Shown here piece after piece: positions 44,348-53,947 of a stretch of 64,000 bases of DNA. The stretch lies in NCBI GenBank assembly GCA_965262505.1, contig CBDHFM010000030.1, positions 2,170,001 to 2,234,000 of the forward strand, written 5' to 3'. The notes beneath the pieces were generated by a model that did no database searches, had not been told where the DNA came from, and saw only the letters and a list, made by a program, of their open reading frames with translations. Each line of letters begins with the position of its first letter. Within the stretch, counting starts at the first letter, position 1. The position numbers and the translations under genes were made by a program. The DNA is from JACPPO01 sp965262505. Lineage in GTDB: Bacteria; Acidobacteriota; Vicinamibacteria; Vicinamibacterales; UBA2999.

Positions 44348-47035
44348 ATGTTGCGCCAAACGATCATCGTCCATAATCGCAATGCTTGGCGTACCCACCG
44401 GACCCAGGCTGCAATCGATGCTCAACAGGGCTTCCAACTATGCACCATGGAGCAACTGGCTGCGCGTCTAGCCGGTGGTTTCCTTGAATCGATTGATGAC
44501 GATGCACTGAACCTCGCATTGGTAGCAGCGCTAGTCGCGCCACTGGGTGACCTCGACGCGATCAAGACGCTGCCGGGTTTCCGACGAGCCGCAGCCGCGA
44601 CGTTAGCCCAGGCCTGGACGGCGGGGCTGGACCTCACAGAAGAGATGGCTGCAGCAAGTAATGAAACAGCAGTGGCGCGTCTTGGTTCCCTCGCCACTCT
44701 CGAGAGAGAGGTAATCAAACACCTGCCTGCGAACCAACTCCGGCCGCGCGATCTCGTTGCGGCCGGGTTGGGGCATGTTCGCCATTCGCGGGCGCTCTTT
44801 GGCCGGATTGAAATCCGCGGGCATACCGAGATGTCGCCGGTCTGGCGACCGTTGCTTTCCGCGATGACCCGTGCGACCGATGTCGTCTGGATCGCCGACG
44901 CAAGGTATATTCCAAACTGGCTCGATTCGACTGCCGTCCGGATAGAAGTCCGAGCGTCGGCAACACCGACCATCAGCGCCGTCTCTTGCGCGAGCCCCCG
45001 ACACGAGGTCATGGAAGCGCTCCGATGGGCGCGCCAGCATCTCACCCAAGGTGCCGCGCCCCAAGAGATCGCGATTGCCGCCGCCTCTCCCGAAGCCTGG
45101 GACGACCACATGTTGGCCCTCGGGGAAGCCGCCAACCTACCCATCCACTTCGCGCACGGCCGCGCGGTGCTCACTACTTCTGCAGGCCAGCTCGCGGCGG
45201 CACTCGCCGAAGTCTTGCTCCGCGGATTCTCGCAAACACGCCTCACCCGCCTCGTTGGGCTCCTGCGCTCTCAGAATCCGCTGTTTTCGGCGCTGCCTGG
45301 CGACTGGTGGCGAGCCCTGCCTGAAAACGCACCTTTGCTTGACGGTGCGCGCTGGCAGCGAGCGATCGCAGCGCTCACGCCAGAGAGCTTCTCGGACGGT
45401 GTAGATCACCGACCGCGACTCAATCAGATCGTCGAGACTCTGGCCAAGGGTCTCCATGCGGCGGCGGAGATCGGTGAACTGCTCCTGCGGGCACAGGCGC
45501 TGGCCATCTGGCGAAAAGTCCTCGCCGAAGGGCCGGCGGCCGCCCTCGATGTCACGCTCGGCGGCCTCCGAGTTGACGACGGTCTGGAACCCGAAGCGGC
45601 GATACTCTGGGCTCCGGCATCGGCGGTTGCGGCCATAAGCCGGCCATTCACGTGGCTTGTTGGCCTCACGTCACGGTCCTGGCCACGGCGTGCGAGCGAG
45701 GATCCGCTGCTGCCCGACCATGTCATCTCTGCCACGCGCCTCGATCCGCTCCCCGTCCACCAAGCCGATCGGCGGGATTTTCAGACCATTTGCCACATGA
45801 CTGGCCAGGCACTTGTGTGCTCCAGAGCACGACGGGACAGCGAAGGACGAATCAACGGTACGTCGCCGCTCTATCCACGCGCAGTGACGGAGGTTTATCG
45901 TGCACTGAGTCGTGAGCCTGAGCACGCGGCCAGTGCGACGGATCGGCTATTCGCACGGGACTCCGAGTTTGCGGCACAACCACTCGCGCTGTCGACCCGA
46001 TCTACCTGGATCGATTGGCACCGCGAGGCGATGACTCCCCACGACGGACTCATACGAGCCAACCATCCACTGCTTCTGCAGGCGCTCGATCGGCGTCAAT
46101 CCGCCTCCTCGTTGGTCAAGCTCCTACGCGATCCGCTCGGGTATCTCTGGACCTATGGCTTCGGATGGTCGGAGCCCACGGAGACCGACGAGCCGCTCAC
46201 CCTCGATCCTCTGGCCTTCGGCAATCTCCTCCACGAGATCCTCGAGGAAGCCGTGACGCTACTTGAGCGTGCCAGGCCGGGCGGTCTTGCGACTGCGACC
46301 ATCGACGAGATCGTGCAAGCCAGTGTGGCAGCCGGCGACCAAGTGGTCGCCCGCTGGGACGACACACAGCCAATACCGCCGCCAGTCGTCTGGCACCACA
46401 AGCAAAGCGAGGCTACGGAGTTGACCAAGGTCGCACTCTCGTACCGGGAAGAGCCGCTTGCGGAACAGCGTAGCTGGGCTGAGGTTCCGTTCGGTGGTGA
46501 CCGGCGGACCGAGGTCCTCACTGAAGAAGCCCGTCTGGCGTTACCGTGGGATCCTGTGACGCCCGTCGCCATCCCAGGTACCAACATTCGGATTGGCGGT
46601 TCGATCGATCGACTCGATCTCTCCGGCGACCGCCGCCGTGCACGTGTCACGGACTACAAGTCTGGCAAGCTTGGAAAACCGCCTCAACTCAAAGGCGGCA
46701 GCGAACTCCAACGCTGCCTGTATGCGTACGCGGTCAAAGCGCTCATCGCCGCTCACCCTGACGTCGAAGCACGGCTCCTCTATCCTCGAAAGGAAGGTCA
46801 GATCCTGCCCCTCGATCAGCCGGAGGCAACGCTTAAAAAGCTGACAGACTATCTCTCGGCCGCATCCGCCTACTTCGTCACCGGGAAGACCCTGCCTGGC
46901 CCGGCCGCCAGGGAAACGTGGTATGACCTCGCCTTGGCGTTGCCGGGCGGTGCCACGGAGAGCTATCTCGAGACGAAGACTCCGCTTGTGGAGCAGGAGC
47001 TTGTTCTTCTCGTGCCGCTGTGGGCGGAGCCCTAA
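44348..47035 (+). CDS. AddB-like PD-(D/E)XK nuclease protein
   Basis: 895 residues. The C-terminal 300 form a RecB-type nuclease: FGNLLHEILEEA (His near 629), IRIGGSIDRLDL (Asp near 757) and RVTDYKSGK (Asp-x-Lys near 769). The N-terminal two thirds are long and helicase-like (HEVMEALRWARQHL, PQEIAIAAASPEAWDDHMLA, FTWLVGLTSRSWPRR), as in AddB, an inactive helicase scaffold. Unlike B. subtilis AddB it shows no Walker A at the N-terminus and no four-Cys iron-sulfur set around the nuclease. GAGGTG precedes the ATG. The helicase gene follows after one base. Partner of an AddAB-like enzyme that processes DNA ends. Confidence 0.8.
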   Translation: MLRQTIIVHNRNAWRTHRTQAAIDAQQGFQLCTMEQLAARLAGGFLESIDDDALNLALVAALVAPLGDLDAIKTLPGFRRAAAATLAQAWTAGLDLTEEMAAASNETAVARLGSLATLEREVIKHLPANQLRPRDLVAAGLGHVRHSRALFGRIEIRGHTEMSPVWRPLLSAMTRATDVVWIADARYIPNWLDSTAVRIEVRASATPTISAVSCASPRHEVMEALRWARQHLTQGAAPQEIAIAAASPEAWDDHMLALGEAANLPIHFAHGRAVLTTSAGQLAAALAEVLLRGFSQTRLTRLVGLLRSQNPLFSALPGDWWRALPENAPLLDGARWQRAIAALTPESFSDGVDHRPRLNQIVETLAKGLHAAAEIGELLLRAQALAIWRKVLAEGPAAALDVTLGGLRVDDGLEPEAAILWAPASAVAAISRPFTWLVGLTSRSWPRRASEDPLLPDHVISATRLDPLPVHQADRRDFQTICHMTGQALVCSRARRDSEGRINGTSPLYPRAVTEVYRALSREPEHAASATDRLFARDSEFAAQPLALSTRSTWIDWHREAMTPHDGLIRANHPLLLQALDRRQSASSLVKLLRDPLGYLWTYGFGWSEPTETDEPLTLDPLAFGNLLHEILEEAVTLLERARPGGLATATIDEIVQASVAAGDQVVARWDDTQPIPPPVVWHHKQSEATELTKVALSYREEPLAEQRSWAEVPFGGDRRTEVLTEEARLALPWDPVTPVAIPGTNIRIGGSIDRLDLSGDRRRARVTDYKSGKLGKPPQLKGGSELQRCLYAYAVKALIAAHPDVEARLLYPRKEGQILPLDQPEATLKKLTDYLSAASAYFVTGKTLPGPAARETWYDLALALPGGATESYLETKTPLVEQELVLLVPLWAEP

Positions 47036-47036
47036 G

Positions 47037-50000
47037 ATGCTGCAGGTATCCTCAACCGCGCCGCTCCCTGATGCCCCGGCACGCCTCACGGCGCTGACCG
47101 ATCATGACCGAACCTTCCTTGTAGAGGCCGGAGCAGGCAGCGGGAAAACTGCGCTCCTGGCGGGCCGTGTCGCACTTCTTCTGGCCGCGGCCATTCATCC
47201 GAAGGACATTGTTGCTATCACTTTCACCGAGGCGGCGGCCTCCGAACTCCTCGAGCGTATTGAACGCTTTGTGCGGGAACTGCTCGATGGCCGAATACCG
47301 GTTGACCTCGGGGATGCGCTGCCTCATGGCATCACAAAAGTTCAACGGAAGAACCTCGAGGACGGGGAACGGGCTCTTGACGAGCTTACGTGCACGACCA
47401 TTCATGGCTTCTGTCAACAGTTGGTGAAGCCATATCCTGTTGAGGCTCGCATCGATCCGGGAGCTGCGATCGTCGATCCGCCTGCGGCCGAGCTTGCCTA
47501 TCAGGATCTCATGGAGGCTTGGCTTTCGGCTCGCTTCGGCCGCGACCGCGGTGCTGAAGGTCTCGGGCGTATCCCACCCATGGTAGGTGCCGGCGGTGAG
47601 GATGACTTCTTCGCCGAGTTGCTCGTCAGAGCGTCTGACGAGACACTCGACCTCATCAACAAGACCGCACAGTTCCTGAAGCATCATCGTACGGCGCAGG
47701 CGGTCGCTGCAGCGACGGACGTGACGGGCTTCGCACGGCTTGCGGATGCTGTGACCGGATTCGCCGCGTGGTACAACGGCTGCGGCGCGGTAGAATCCAC
47801 TACCGACGAACTGATACAGGACCTCGCGAGGGTGGTCGCCGACGCGCGCGAGGCTGCGGTGCGACCACTCAGCGGGCGGCGAATCGCCGACCTTCTGTTC
47901 CATACGCCTCCCCAAGCCTGCAAGCAGAACGACCTCGCGTTCAAGCGATGGGGGCGTAAGGGCAAGTGGAAGGAAGTCGCCAGGGCGACTGGGCGCAGCA
48001 CAGCCCAGGGCGAGCAACTGAGCGCAGCCGGCGAGGCTCACTATCACACCTGCAGTGCCGCGTATCAACACTTCTGCGGTGACCTTGGTGGACTCGCCTT
48101 TCAGCGATTCGTCACCGAGTTCGATGCCCTCAAGGCACTCTACCGCGACTACAAGCAACAAGCCGCGCTGCTGGACTTCGACGATTTGCTGCATCACGCC
48201 CGCGATCTGCTCAAGGCGAACGAATCCGTACGTCGAGCCCTGTCCGCGCGCTATCCACGCATCTTGATCGATGAGTTTCAAGATACCGACCCCTTGCAGG
48301 CCGAGATCCTCTGGCGTCTTGCCGGCGAGGGGGATGTGGCGCTGCCGTGGCAGGAGCGCACCATCCGCCCAGGTGCCCTCTTTCTCGTGGGCGACCCCAA
48401 ACAGGCCATCTACCGCTTTCGCGGGGCCGATGTCGAGACTTACCTGGTCGCCAAGGGAGCGCTCGTGGCGCACGATCCAACGGCAGTCCTCACAACCTCG
48501 GCGAATTTCCGGTCGCAGAACCCGATCCTGGACTTTGTCAATAGCCATTTCGCCACTGCGCTTGACGAATCGACAGGGCAGCCCGGCTTCACCGCACTCA
48601 GCGCCGTTCGAGTTCACGGCCATGAACCGAGTGTCGCCGCCTTCGAGATTGCGCTTGACGAGCGGCACCGTAACTCACACGGCAAGCTCGTCGTCGACTT
48701 GGTACGCCGCGAGGAAGCGAGAGTCGTGGCCAACCTCTTGCTCCACCTCATCGGCGCCTATCCTGTCTGGGACAAGGACGTCGAGGCCTTCCGGCCAGCA
48801 CGCGCCAGTGACATCGCACTGCTCGCCCCGACTGGCACCAAGCTTTGGATCTATGAGCGCGAGCTTGAGACCCACAACATCCCAATTGCGACACAGGCAG
48901 GGAAGGGCTTCTTCCGCCGACAGGAAGTGCAGGACCTGATCGCGGTGGTTCGTGCGATCGCCGACAGACGCGACACGCTGGCGCTCGGCGCGGTGTTGCG
49001 GGGGCCTCTCGTAGGACTCACTGAGGAGGAACTCGCCGACGAGATTCAGACGCTGCAACAGGCGACCAACAAAGCGCGGCCACTATATATCTGGACTGAT
49101 CCTGCCCTCATTCGCCATCCGATCTTGAAGAGCACGATCGAGCGTCTGCAAAACCTCGCGCGAAAGGCGCGGCGCACCACGCCCTATCAACTGCTTGCCG
49201 AAGCGTTGGAAGAACTACAGGTTCGCCCGATCCTGAAGGCGCGACACCCACGTGGATCCGAGCGGACGCTCGCGAATATTGAACTCTTACTGGAGATGGC
49301 GCGCGCTTATGCCGCCCGCGGCATCGCGGAGTTTGCTCGTGTCCTCTGGGAACGTTGGAAGCAGGACGATGCCCAAGCCGAAGGACGGCCCGACGCGGCG
49401 GCCGAGGCGGTGTCGATCATCACCATCCACTCGGCGAAGGGGCTTGAATGGCCGATTGTGATCCCTATCAACTCGACAACCGTTCCATGGTCGGACCAGA
49501 GTTTTCTCTACCGCCGTCGTGACGATAGCGTGCACTTCAAGGTGTTCGACTTTGCCAGCCCTGACTACGACAGCGTTCGCCAGGAAGAGTCCGAGGAGCT
49601 GCACCGCGAGCGTGTGCGCCTGTGGTACGTAGCGTTGACGCGTGCCCGTGATCTTCTTCTGCTGCCACGCCAAACCGAGCGCGTTGATAACGATTGGCTT
49701 AGCCTCGTCAACCTCGACATCGGAGCGCTATCTTCCTTTGACAAGGTCCGCTTCAATGGGTCGTTGCCCCAGAAAACGGACAGCGTTGCAAACGTCCAGG
49801 ATCTCCAGACATGGAGGCACGAAGCCGCGGCCATTGCAGGGTCAGAGCGTCGCATCCTCTGGCGCCAGCCTAGCCGTCACGAGGAACCCGCGATCCCGGC
49901 CGACACGACTGATGCGGTCTTTGTCGGAGCCCGCACCCTCCAGGAACGCCTGCCAACCACGGACACGGAGAGGGTGGTCCGGGGCGGTCGCGAGCGCGGC

Positions 50001-50474
50001 CTAGTGCTGCACAAGTTGATCGAAGAAGTACTGACTGGTGAATCGACTGAGGATGGGGCCGCCCTCAGGACGCGTGCTCGCGAATTGCTCGGCCATCTCG
50101 GGTTACCTGATGTCGAGGACCCAAGCGTTGGCCCCTGCAGCGGGGAGATGATAGAGGTCATCCAGCGCGCGCTCCAACTTCCGGAAGTTGTCGCACTACG
50201 GCCGCGTCTCGTGCCCGAACTCCATGTCTATGCCGCCATGTTCGCAGATCGCACCGTGACGCTAACCGCGGGTGTCGCCGATGCAGTCGCCATCGACGAG
50301 AGTGGGCGCATCGAAGCGGTCGTTGACTGGAAAAGTGACGTCGCCCCGGCACCCGCCCAGGTCGATATCTACCGCGGTCAAGTCCTCGACTATCTGGCGG
50401 CGACCGGTGCGAGGCGAGGGCTGATCGTCTTCATGACCTCGGGACGCGTCGAGTATGTGCGGTCACCAGACTGA
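47037..50474 (+). CDS. AddA-like UvrD/Rep helicase with C-terminal nuclease domain
   Basis: 1145 residues starting at an ATG one base after the upstream stop (TAAGATG), so translation is coupled. SF1A motifs in order: EAGAGSGKTALLAGR (Walker A, 27-41), TTIHGFCQQL, LIDEFQDTDPLQAEI (motif II near 411), FLVGDPKQAIYRFRGAD (near 450), ITIHSAKGLEWPIV (near 797), LWYVALTRARDLLLL (motif VI near 863). At the C-terminus GLVLHKLIEEVLTG and AVVDWKSDVAP supply a second PD-(D/E)XK nuclease. The architecture is that of AddA. With the neighbour it should form a helicase-nuclease resecting double-strand ends, either housekeeping recombination or defence. Both frames are intact although IS debris surrounds them. 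Confidence 0.85.
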   Translation: MLQVSSTAPLPDAPARLTALTDHDRTFLVEAGAGSGKTALLAGRVALLLAAAIHPKDIVAITFTEAAASELLERIERFVRELLDGRIPVDLGDALPHGITKVQRKNLEDGERALDELTCTTIHGFCQQLVKPYPVEARIDPGAAIVDPPAAELAYQDLMEAWLSARFGRDRGAEGLGRIPPMVGAGGEDDFFAELLVRASDETLDLINKTAQFLKHHRTAQAVAAATDVTGFARLADAVTGFAAWYNGCGAVESTTDELIQDLARVVADAREAAVRPLSGRRIADLLFHTPPQACKQNDLAFKRWGRKGKWKEVARATGRSTAQGEQLSAAGEAHYHTCSAAYQHFCGDLGGLAFQRFVTEFDALKALYRDYKQQAALLDFDDLLHHARDLLKANESVRRALSARYPRILIDEFQDTDPLQAEILWRLAGEGDVALPWQERTIRPGALFLVGDPKQAIYRFRGADVETYLVAKGALVAHDPTAVLTTSANFRSQNPILDFVNSHFATALDESTGQPGFTALSAVRVHGHEPSVAAFEIALDERHRNSHGKLVVDLVRREEARVVANLLLHLIGAYPVWDKDVEAFRPARASDIALLAPTGTKLWIYERELETHNIPIATQAGKGFFRRQEVQDLIAVVRAIADRRDTLALGAVLRGPLVGLTEEELADEIQTLQQATNKARPLYIWTDPALIRHPILKSTIERLQNLARKARRTTPYQLLAEALEELQVRPILKARHPRGSERTLANIELLLEMARAYAARGIAEFARVLWERWKQDDAQAEGRPDAAAEAVSIITIHSAKGLEWPIVIPINSTTVPWSDQSFLYRRRDDSVHFKVFDFASPDYDSVRQEESEELHRERVRLWYVALTRARDLLLLPRQTERVDNDWLSLVNLDIGALSSFDKVRFNGSLPQKTDSVANVQDLQTWRHEAAAIAGSERRILWRQPSRHEEPAIPADTTDAVFVGARTLQERLPTTDTERVVRGGRERGLVLHKLIEEVLTGESTEDGAALRTRARELLGHLGLPDVEDPSVGPCSGEMIEVIQRALQLPEVVALRPRLVPELHVYAAMFADRTVTLTAGVADAVAIDESGRIEAVVDWKSDVAPAPAQVDIYRGQVLDYLAATGARRGLIVFMTSGRVEYVRSPD

Positions 50475-50655
50475 TCCGAACACTGCACATCAGCGTCCCG
50501 CAGTTGGAGTCACCACTACATGAAGTAGCGCTTCCTGGCATCCGATTTCGAAACGGCGAAGCTCCTGCCAGAAGAATCACCGGATCTTCGGCGTCCCACC
50601 CGAATTGAGTAGCACCCGGGTTTAGAGTCCGATCTCACGAGAAGGGAGATCGGAC

Positions 50656-50867
50656 GTGAAAAAGCGATTCAGCAAGGCGCAGATCATCGGGTTTCTCCGG
50701 GAGGCCGAGGCGGGTGTGCCGGTCAAGCAGGTGTGCCGGCAGCACGGGTTCTCCGAGGCCAGCTACTACCTGTGGCGGAGCAAGTTCGGGGGGATGACCG
50801 TCTCGGACGCGAAACGCCTGAAGGAGCTGACCGCCGAGAACACGCGGCTGAAGAAGCTGCTGGCCGA
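50656..50867 (+). pseudogene. IS3-family OrfA, cut by IS copy H
   Basis: Seventy-one codons: MKKRFSKAQIIGFLREAEAG, VKQVCRQHGFSEASYYLWRS, LKELTAENTRLKKLLAEA, the HTH and zipper start of an IS3-type OrfA (ISxxx with W-x-SKFGGM). A ribosome site GGGAG stands 9 bases upstream. IS903 copy H begins at 50868, so orfB is missing. Confidence 0.8.
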
Positions 50868-51943
50868 GGCGTTGTTGCACGAATCGTCCCTGGCCCGCAC
50901 GATGCCCACCGACAGGATTCTTACCTGCCGATGCGATACGACACTGGTCGGCCGAGGGCGGTCATCCGATTGAGGATTTCACAGCCGAGGACGACCTCAC
51001 TCCCCTGCCCAGCTGGACTCCGGGCGCGAAGGCCATCTCCGATGATGGACTTGTAGCGGAAGAACGCATTCTCCACCCGGCCCTGACGATGGTACCCTGA
51101 CGCCTTCTTCCACTGGCGCCGACCGAGCGTCTTCACCAACGTGATCGTCCGATCCCACGCGGGCGACCGCGGGCCGTGGCCAGAGACGTTCGCCGTCCTG
51201 GCCGGTGGGACGACGACCGTCGCACCCCGCGCCCCCGCCGTTTCGTAGACGGCGACCGTGTCAGAGGCGGCGTCAGCGGTGACACTCACGAGAGGACCAT
51301 CGACCGTGGTGAGCAAATCGAGGGCGGTGGTCGCATCCGCACCCGTCTCCTCGGTCAACGTGTGGACACGGATCACGCCTGACTGATCGACGCCAAGGTG
51401 GAGCTTCTTTCAGCCGCGCCTGCCGCGGCCACCGTGTCTTGCGGCGGCCCACTCACCGGCCCCGACGATGGACAGACCTGTGCTGTCAAGCACGAGATGG
51501 AGACCCTCGCCGGGCGGGACCCGTCGCAAACGGCGCCGCAGATGCTGACTGCGCCGGGAGAGCGTCGTAGAGTCGGGGGCTTCGAGGTCGAGGCGCATCA
51601 TCCCGAACAGGGCGTGCAGGAACCCTTCGGTCTGGCGCAGCGGGAGATGATAGAGGAGTCGCAGGGTCAGGGCGGTCTCGATGGCGAGATCCGAGTACCG
51701 CCGCTGCCCACCCCGCCGGCCGCTCCGGCGGGCCGTCCAGGCGGCGATCGCCTCCGAGGACAACCACACCGTCACATCGCCGCGTCGAACGAGGGCCTGG
51801 TTATAGGCCGGCCAGTTCGCAACGCGGTACATTCGTCTTATACGTGGGATGAACCTTCGACTGCATCCCTGCAGTGTGGCTCCTGCGGAGACGAGAAGGG
51901 CGGGCCAAACCGCCCCACCCGCAGATCTTCAGGCAACAACGCC
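50868..51943 (-). mobile_element. IS5-family (IS903-type) element, copy H, defective
   Basis: Ends GGCGTTGTTGCACGAATCG and CTTCAGGCAACAACGCC (one mismatch), 1076 bp. Flanks gctggccga and cagcgtggc differ. The transposase inside is broken. Confidence 0.88.
50921..51870 (-). pseudogene. IS5-family transposase (IS903 type), copy H, broken
   Basis: The N-terminal part reads YRVANWPAYN to RGRRG (51832 to 51410) and the C-terminal part from IRVHTLTEETGADA (51376 to 50921). Between them near 51380-51410 the frame is interrupted (AGGCGTGATC with a stop, CTTTCAGCC). A one-base insertion near 51830 (GTACATTCGTC) also breaks the join to the MQSKVHP start. Confidence 0.85.
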
Positions 51944-51992
51944 CAGCGTGGCGGCGGGGGCCGGACACCCCGGTGCCTAGCGCCTTGGCGGC

Positions 51993-52204
51993 GGGGTCGC
52001 GCGCCGTGGGCCGGCTGTGGCCCTGACGTGAGGCGGGGCGGGCACCCGGAGATCGACGCTGATTATGGGATATTCGGCCGATAAGAGCCCGCTAATCGGC
52101 CATTTAGCGGGCCCCGTCCGGCGGCTGGAGCCACTGGGAGCACAGCGTCAGGAGAAGTGCGGGCCAAACCACCTCACCCGCGAGGGGCTTCATGCAACAA
52201 CGCC
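51993..52204. mobile_element. Non-autonomous IS903-derived element (MITE), copy 3, one end lost
   Basis: Inverted relative to copies 1 and 2. The right end is complete (CTTCATGCAACAACGCC), and the hairpin CCCGCTAATCGGCCATTTAG is present. At the left, homology begins at GGGGTCGCGCG and the last 30 bases are replaced by the unrelated stretch 51944-51992. Confidence 0.8.
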
Positions 52205-52332
52205 GCGGCGCGGCCCAGCGTGTGCTGGACGCGGTGGACGACGAGCCGCGGGATCCGCCGGGAAGCGAGGAATGGCCCGAGTGGAGTCCGACCTCCGAGT
52301 TCAGGGCGGTCCGGGAGCGTCAACGCCCCTGA
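52205..52332 (+). pseudogene. Unassigned C-terminal fragment
   Basis: A 42-codon frame entered from the MITE (AQRVLDAVDDEPRDPPGSEE, WPEWSPTSEFRAVRERQRP) with acidic, protein-like composition, and a stop 9 bases from the convergent M48 gene. It may be the tail of a small regulator; no family named. Confidence 0.3.
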
Positions 52333-52341
52333 CACAGGCCG

Positions 52342-53583
52342 TCACTGGCTCGCCGAGGCACGCAGCGCTTCGATCCGCTGCAACACCGGCGGATGCGAGT
52401 AGTGAAGAAAGACATGTAAGGAATGCGGCGTCAGGTTGCTCAGGCTGTCGGCTGACAGCTTCTTGAGAGCCGTCACCAGGTGCTCGCCGTTTCCGGTCGT
52501 AGAAGCCGCGAATGCGTCGGCTTCGAACTCGTTCTTCCGCGAGACGGCGTTGACGTACATCGAGAGCGTCAAATCGACTGGTGTGAACAACAGTCCGAAG
52601 AAGACCAACCCGGCATGAACAGATATCTCGGTCATGTAGAACGCCTCGAACAATCCCACCTGCTGGAGGACGAACGACAGCACGAAGAAGACGGCTCCGA
52701 GATACCCGATCTGGAGCACCAGGCTCTTCATGATGTGCCCTTTCTTGTAGTGACCTACCTCGTGGGCCACCACGGCGACCAGCTCGGGGATGCTGTGTTT
52801 GTCGATCAGAGTGTCGAAGAGTCCGATCCGCTTGTTCTTGCCGAGTCCGCTGAAGAACGCGTTGGCCTTGGAGGAGCGCTTTGATCCGTCCACCACGAAA
52901 ATGCCCTTCAGCGGAAACGTCGTCGATTTCGCGTACGACATGATCGCATTGCGGAGCTCTCCAGCATCGAGCGGTGTGAAGGCATTGAACAGTGGCATGA
53001 TCCAGATTGGGGCGATGAACTGGACGATCAGGACGAAGATGGCCGCCGTCAGCCAGCACCACAGCCAGGCCGAAGCGCCGGCCCACTGAAAGAAGAAGAG
53101 CACCCCGGTCATGAGAGTGCCACCGAGCACCCCTGCCAGAACGATGCCCTTCGCAAGGTCGGCGACGAAGGTGGGGAGAGTCGTGCGATTGAAGCCGTAT
53201 CGGGATTCGATCACGAAGGTGCTGTAAAGGCGAAACGGCAGACCCAGGGCGGTCGCTCCCAAGCCGAGTGACCCGATGTAGATGAGTCCGGTCAGAACCG
53301 ATCCAAACCCAAGATCCTGCGCCGCTCGGTCGAGCCACTCGAACCCGCCGAGCTGCCACACAGCGACGACGGCAGCAAGACTGACCGAGCTGCGCACCAG
53401 CCCCAGCTTCGTCTGACTCCGCGTGTACCGCTGACTTTGCGCGTAGCGGTCGGCGTCGAACACATCCTCAAACTCGGCTGGCAGGATGGGATGCAGTGCC
53501 CGCAGATTCAGGACGCTCGATACCACCGAGAGCGCGAACTCGCCGAGCAACGCCGCGAGAATGATGACGGAGTACAGATTCAC
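52342..53583 (-). CDS. M48 family peptidase, Ste24/CAAX protease type
   Basis: 413 residues with several membrane helices (1-20, 65-80, 100-120, 150-200). The zinc-binding AVVAHEVGHYKKGH is near residue 270 and the third ligand Glu lies in SRKNEFEADAFA near 345. The segment NAFTPLDAGELRNAIMSYAK and SSKANAFFSGLGKNKRIGLF is highly characteristic of bacterial Ste24 homologs, inner-membrane proteases for quality control. Intact frame, end near a 3' fragment of unknown origin. Start at the ATG 53583; no clear Shine-Dalgarno. Confidence 0.9.
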   Translation of the reverse strand: MNLYSVIILAALLGEFALSVVSSVLNLRALHPILPAEFEDVFDADRYAQSQRYTRSQTKLGLVRSSVSLAAVVAVWQLGGFEWLDRAAQDLGFGSVLTGLIYIGSLGLGATALGLPFRLYSTFVIESRYGFNRTTLPTFVADLAKGIVLAGVLGGTLMTGVLFFFQWAGASAWLWCWLTAAIFVLIVQFIAPIWIMPLFNAFTPLDAGELRNAIMSYAKSTTFPLKGIFVVDGSKRSSKANAFFSGLGKNKRIGLFDTLIDKHSIPELVAVVAHEVGHYKKGHIMKSLVLQIGYLGAVFFVLSFVLQQVGLFEAFYMTEISVHAGLVFFGLLFTPVDLTLSMYVNAVSRKNEFEADAFAASTTGNGEHLVTALKKLSADSLSNLTPHSLHVFLHYSHPPVLQRIEALRASASQ

Positions 53584-53678
53584 GCCGTGCCTTCCGTCAC
53601 ATTCATCCGATCATCAATATAGCTGGTTATACCAAGCGGCGAGTCGCCCTCCCCCAGAGATGTCTATCGGAAGTCGGC

Positions 53679-53698
53679 CTAGCAGCCCGTGGTGAAAG
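53679..53698. repeat. Single end of the CTAGCAGCCCGTGG family
   Basis: CTAGCAGCCCGTGGTGAAAG, matching the left end of the 25099-25266 element. No partner end within several hundred bases. Confidence 0.6.
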
Positions 53699-53721
53699 TG
53701 ACTGACGGGGGATCGACACGA

Positions 53722-53765
53722 TAGAGGCCGCATGAGTGGTCGGCCCATTAATCGCACCTTACGGG
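53722..53765. repeat. 44-bp direct repeat, copy 1
   Basis: TAGAGGCCGCATGAGTGGTC, then GGCCCATTAATCGCACC and TTACGGG. A copy with two differences lies at 55224-55267. Both point in the same direction and enclose the IS3 element and an IS903 end. Confidence 0.8.
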
Positions 53766-53947
53766 GTCTGGGCCTGATCCGATTCGGTGGACGGTTTAGC
53801 TACGCTGTTTGAGTCTCCGTTGTTCTTTCGTTCGTTCACAACAACGATGATGGGTGGGGGCGCTGTGGGAATCTCGCGTTCTGTGCGAGATTTCCAAATC
53901 CCTGTGGGCGCGTTCTGTGCGTCCGCAGGGATGGCAGCGTCCATGCC

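Noticed and set aside
47052..48668. 538-codon minus-strand frame
   Set aside because: Antisense of the AddA-like helicase, which has all SF1 motifs.
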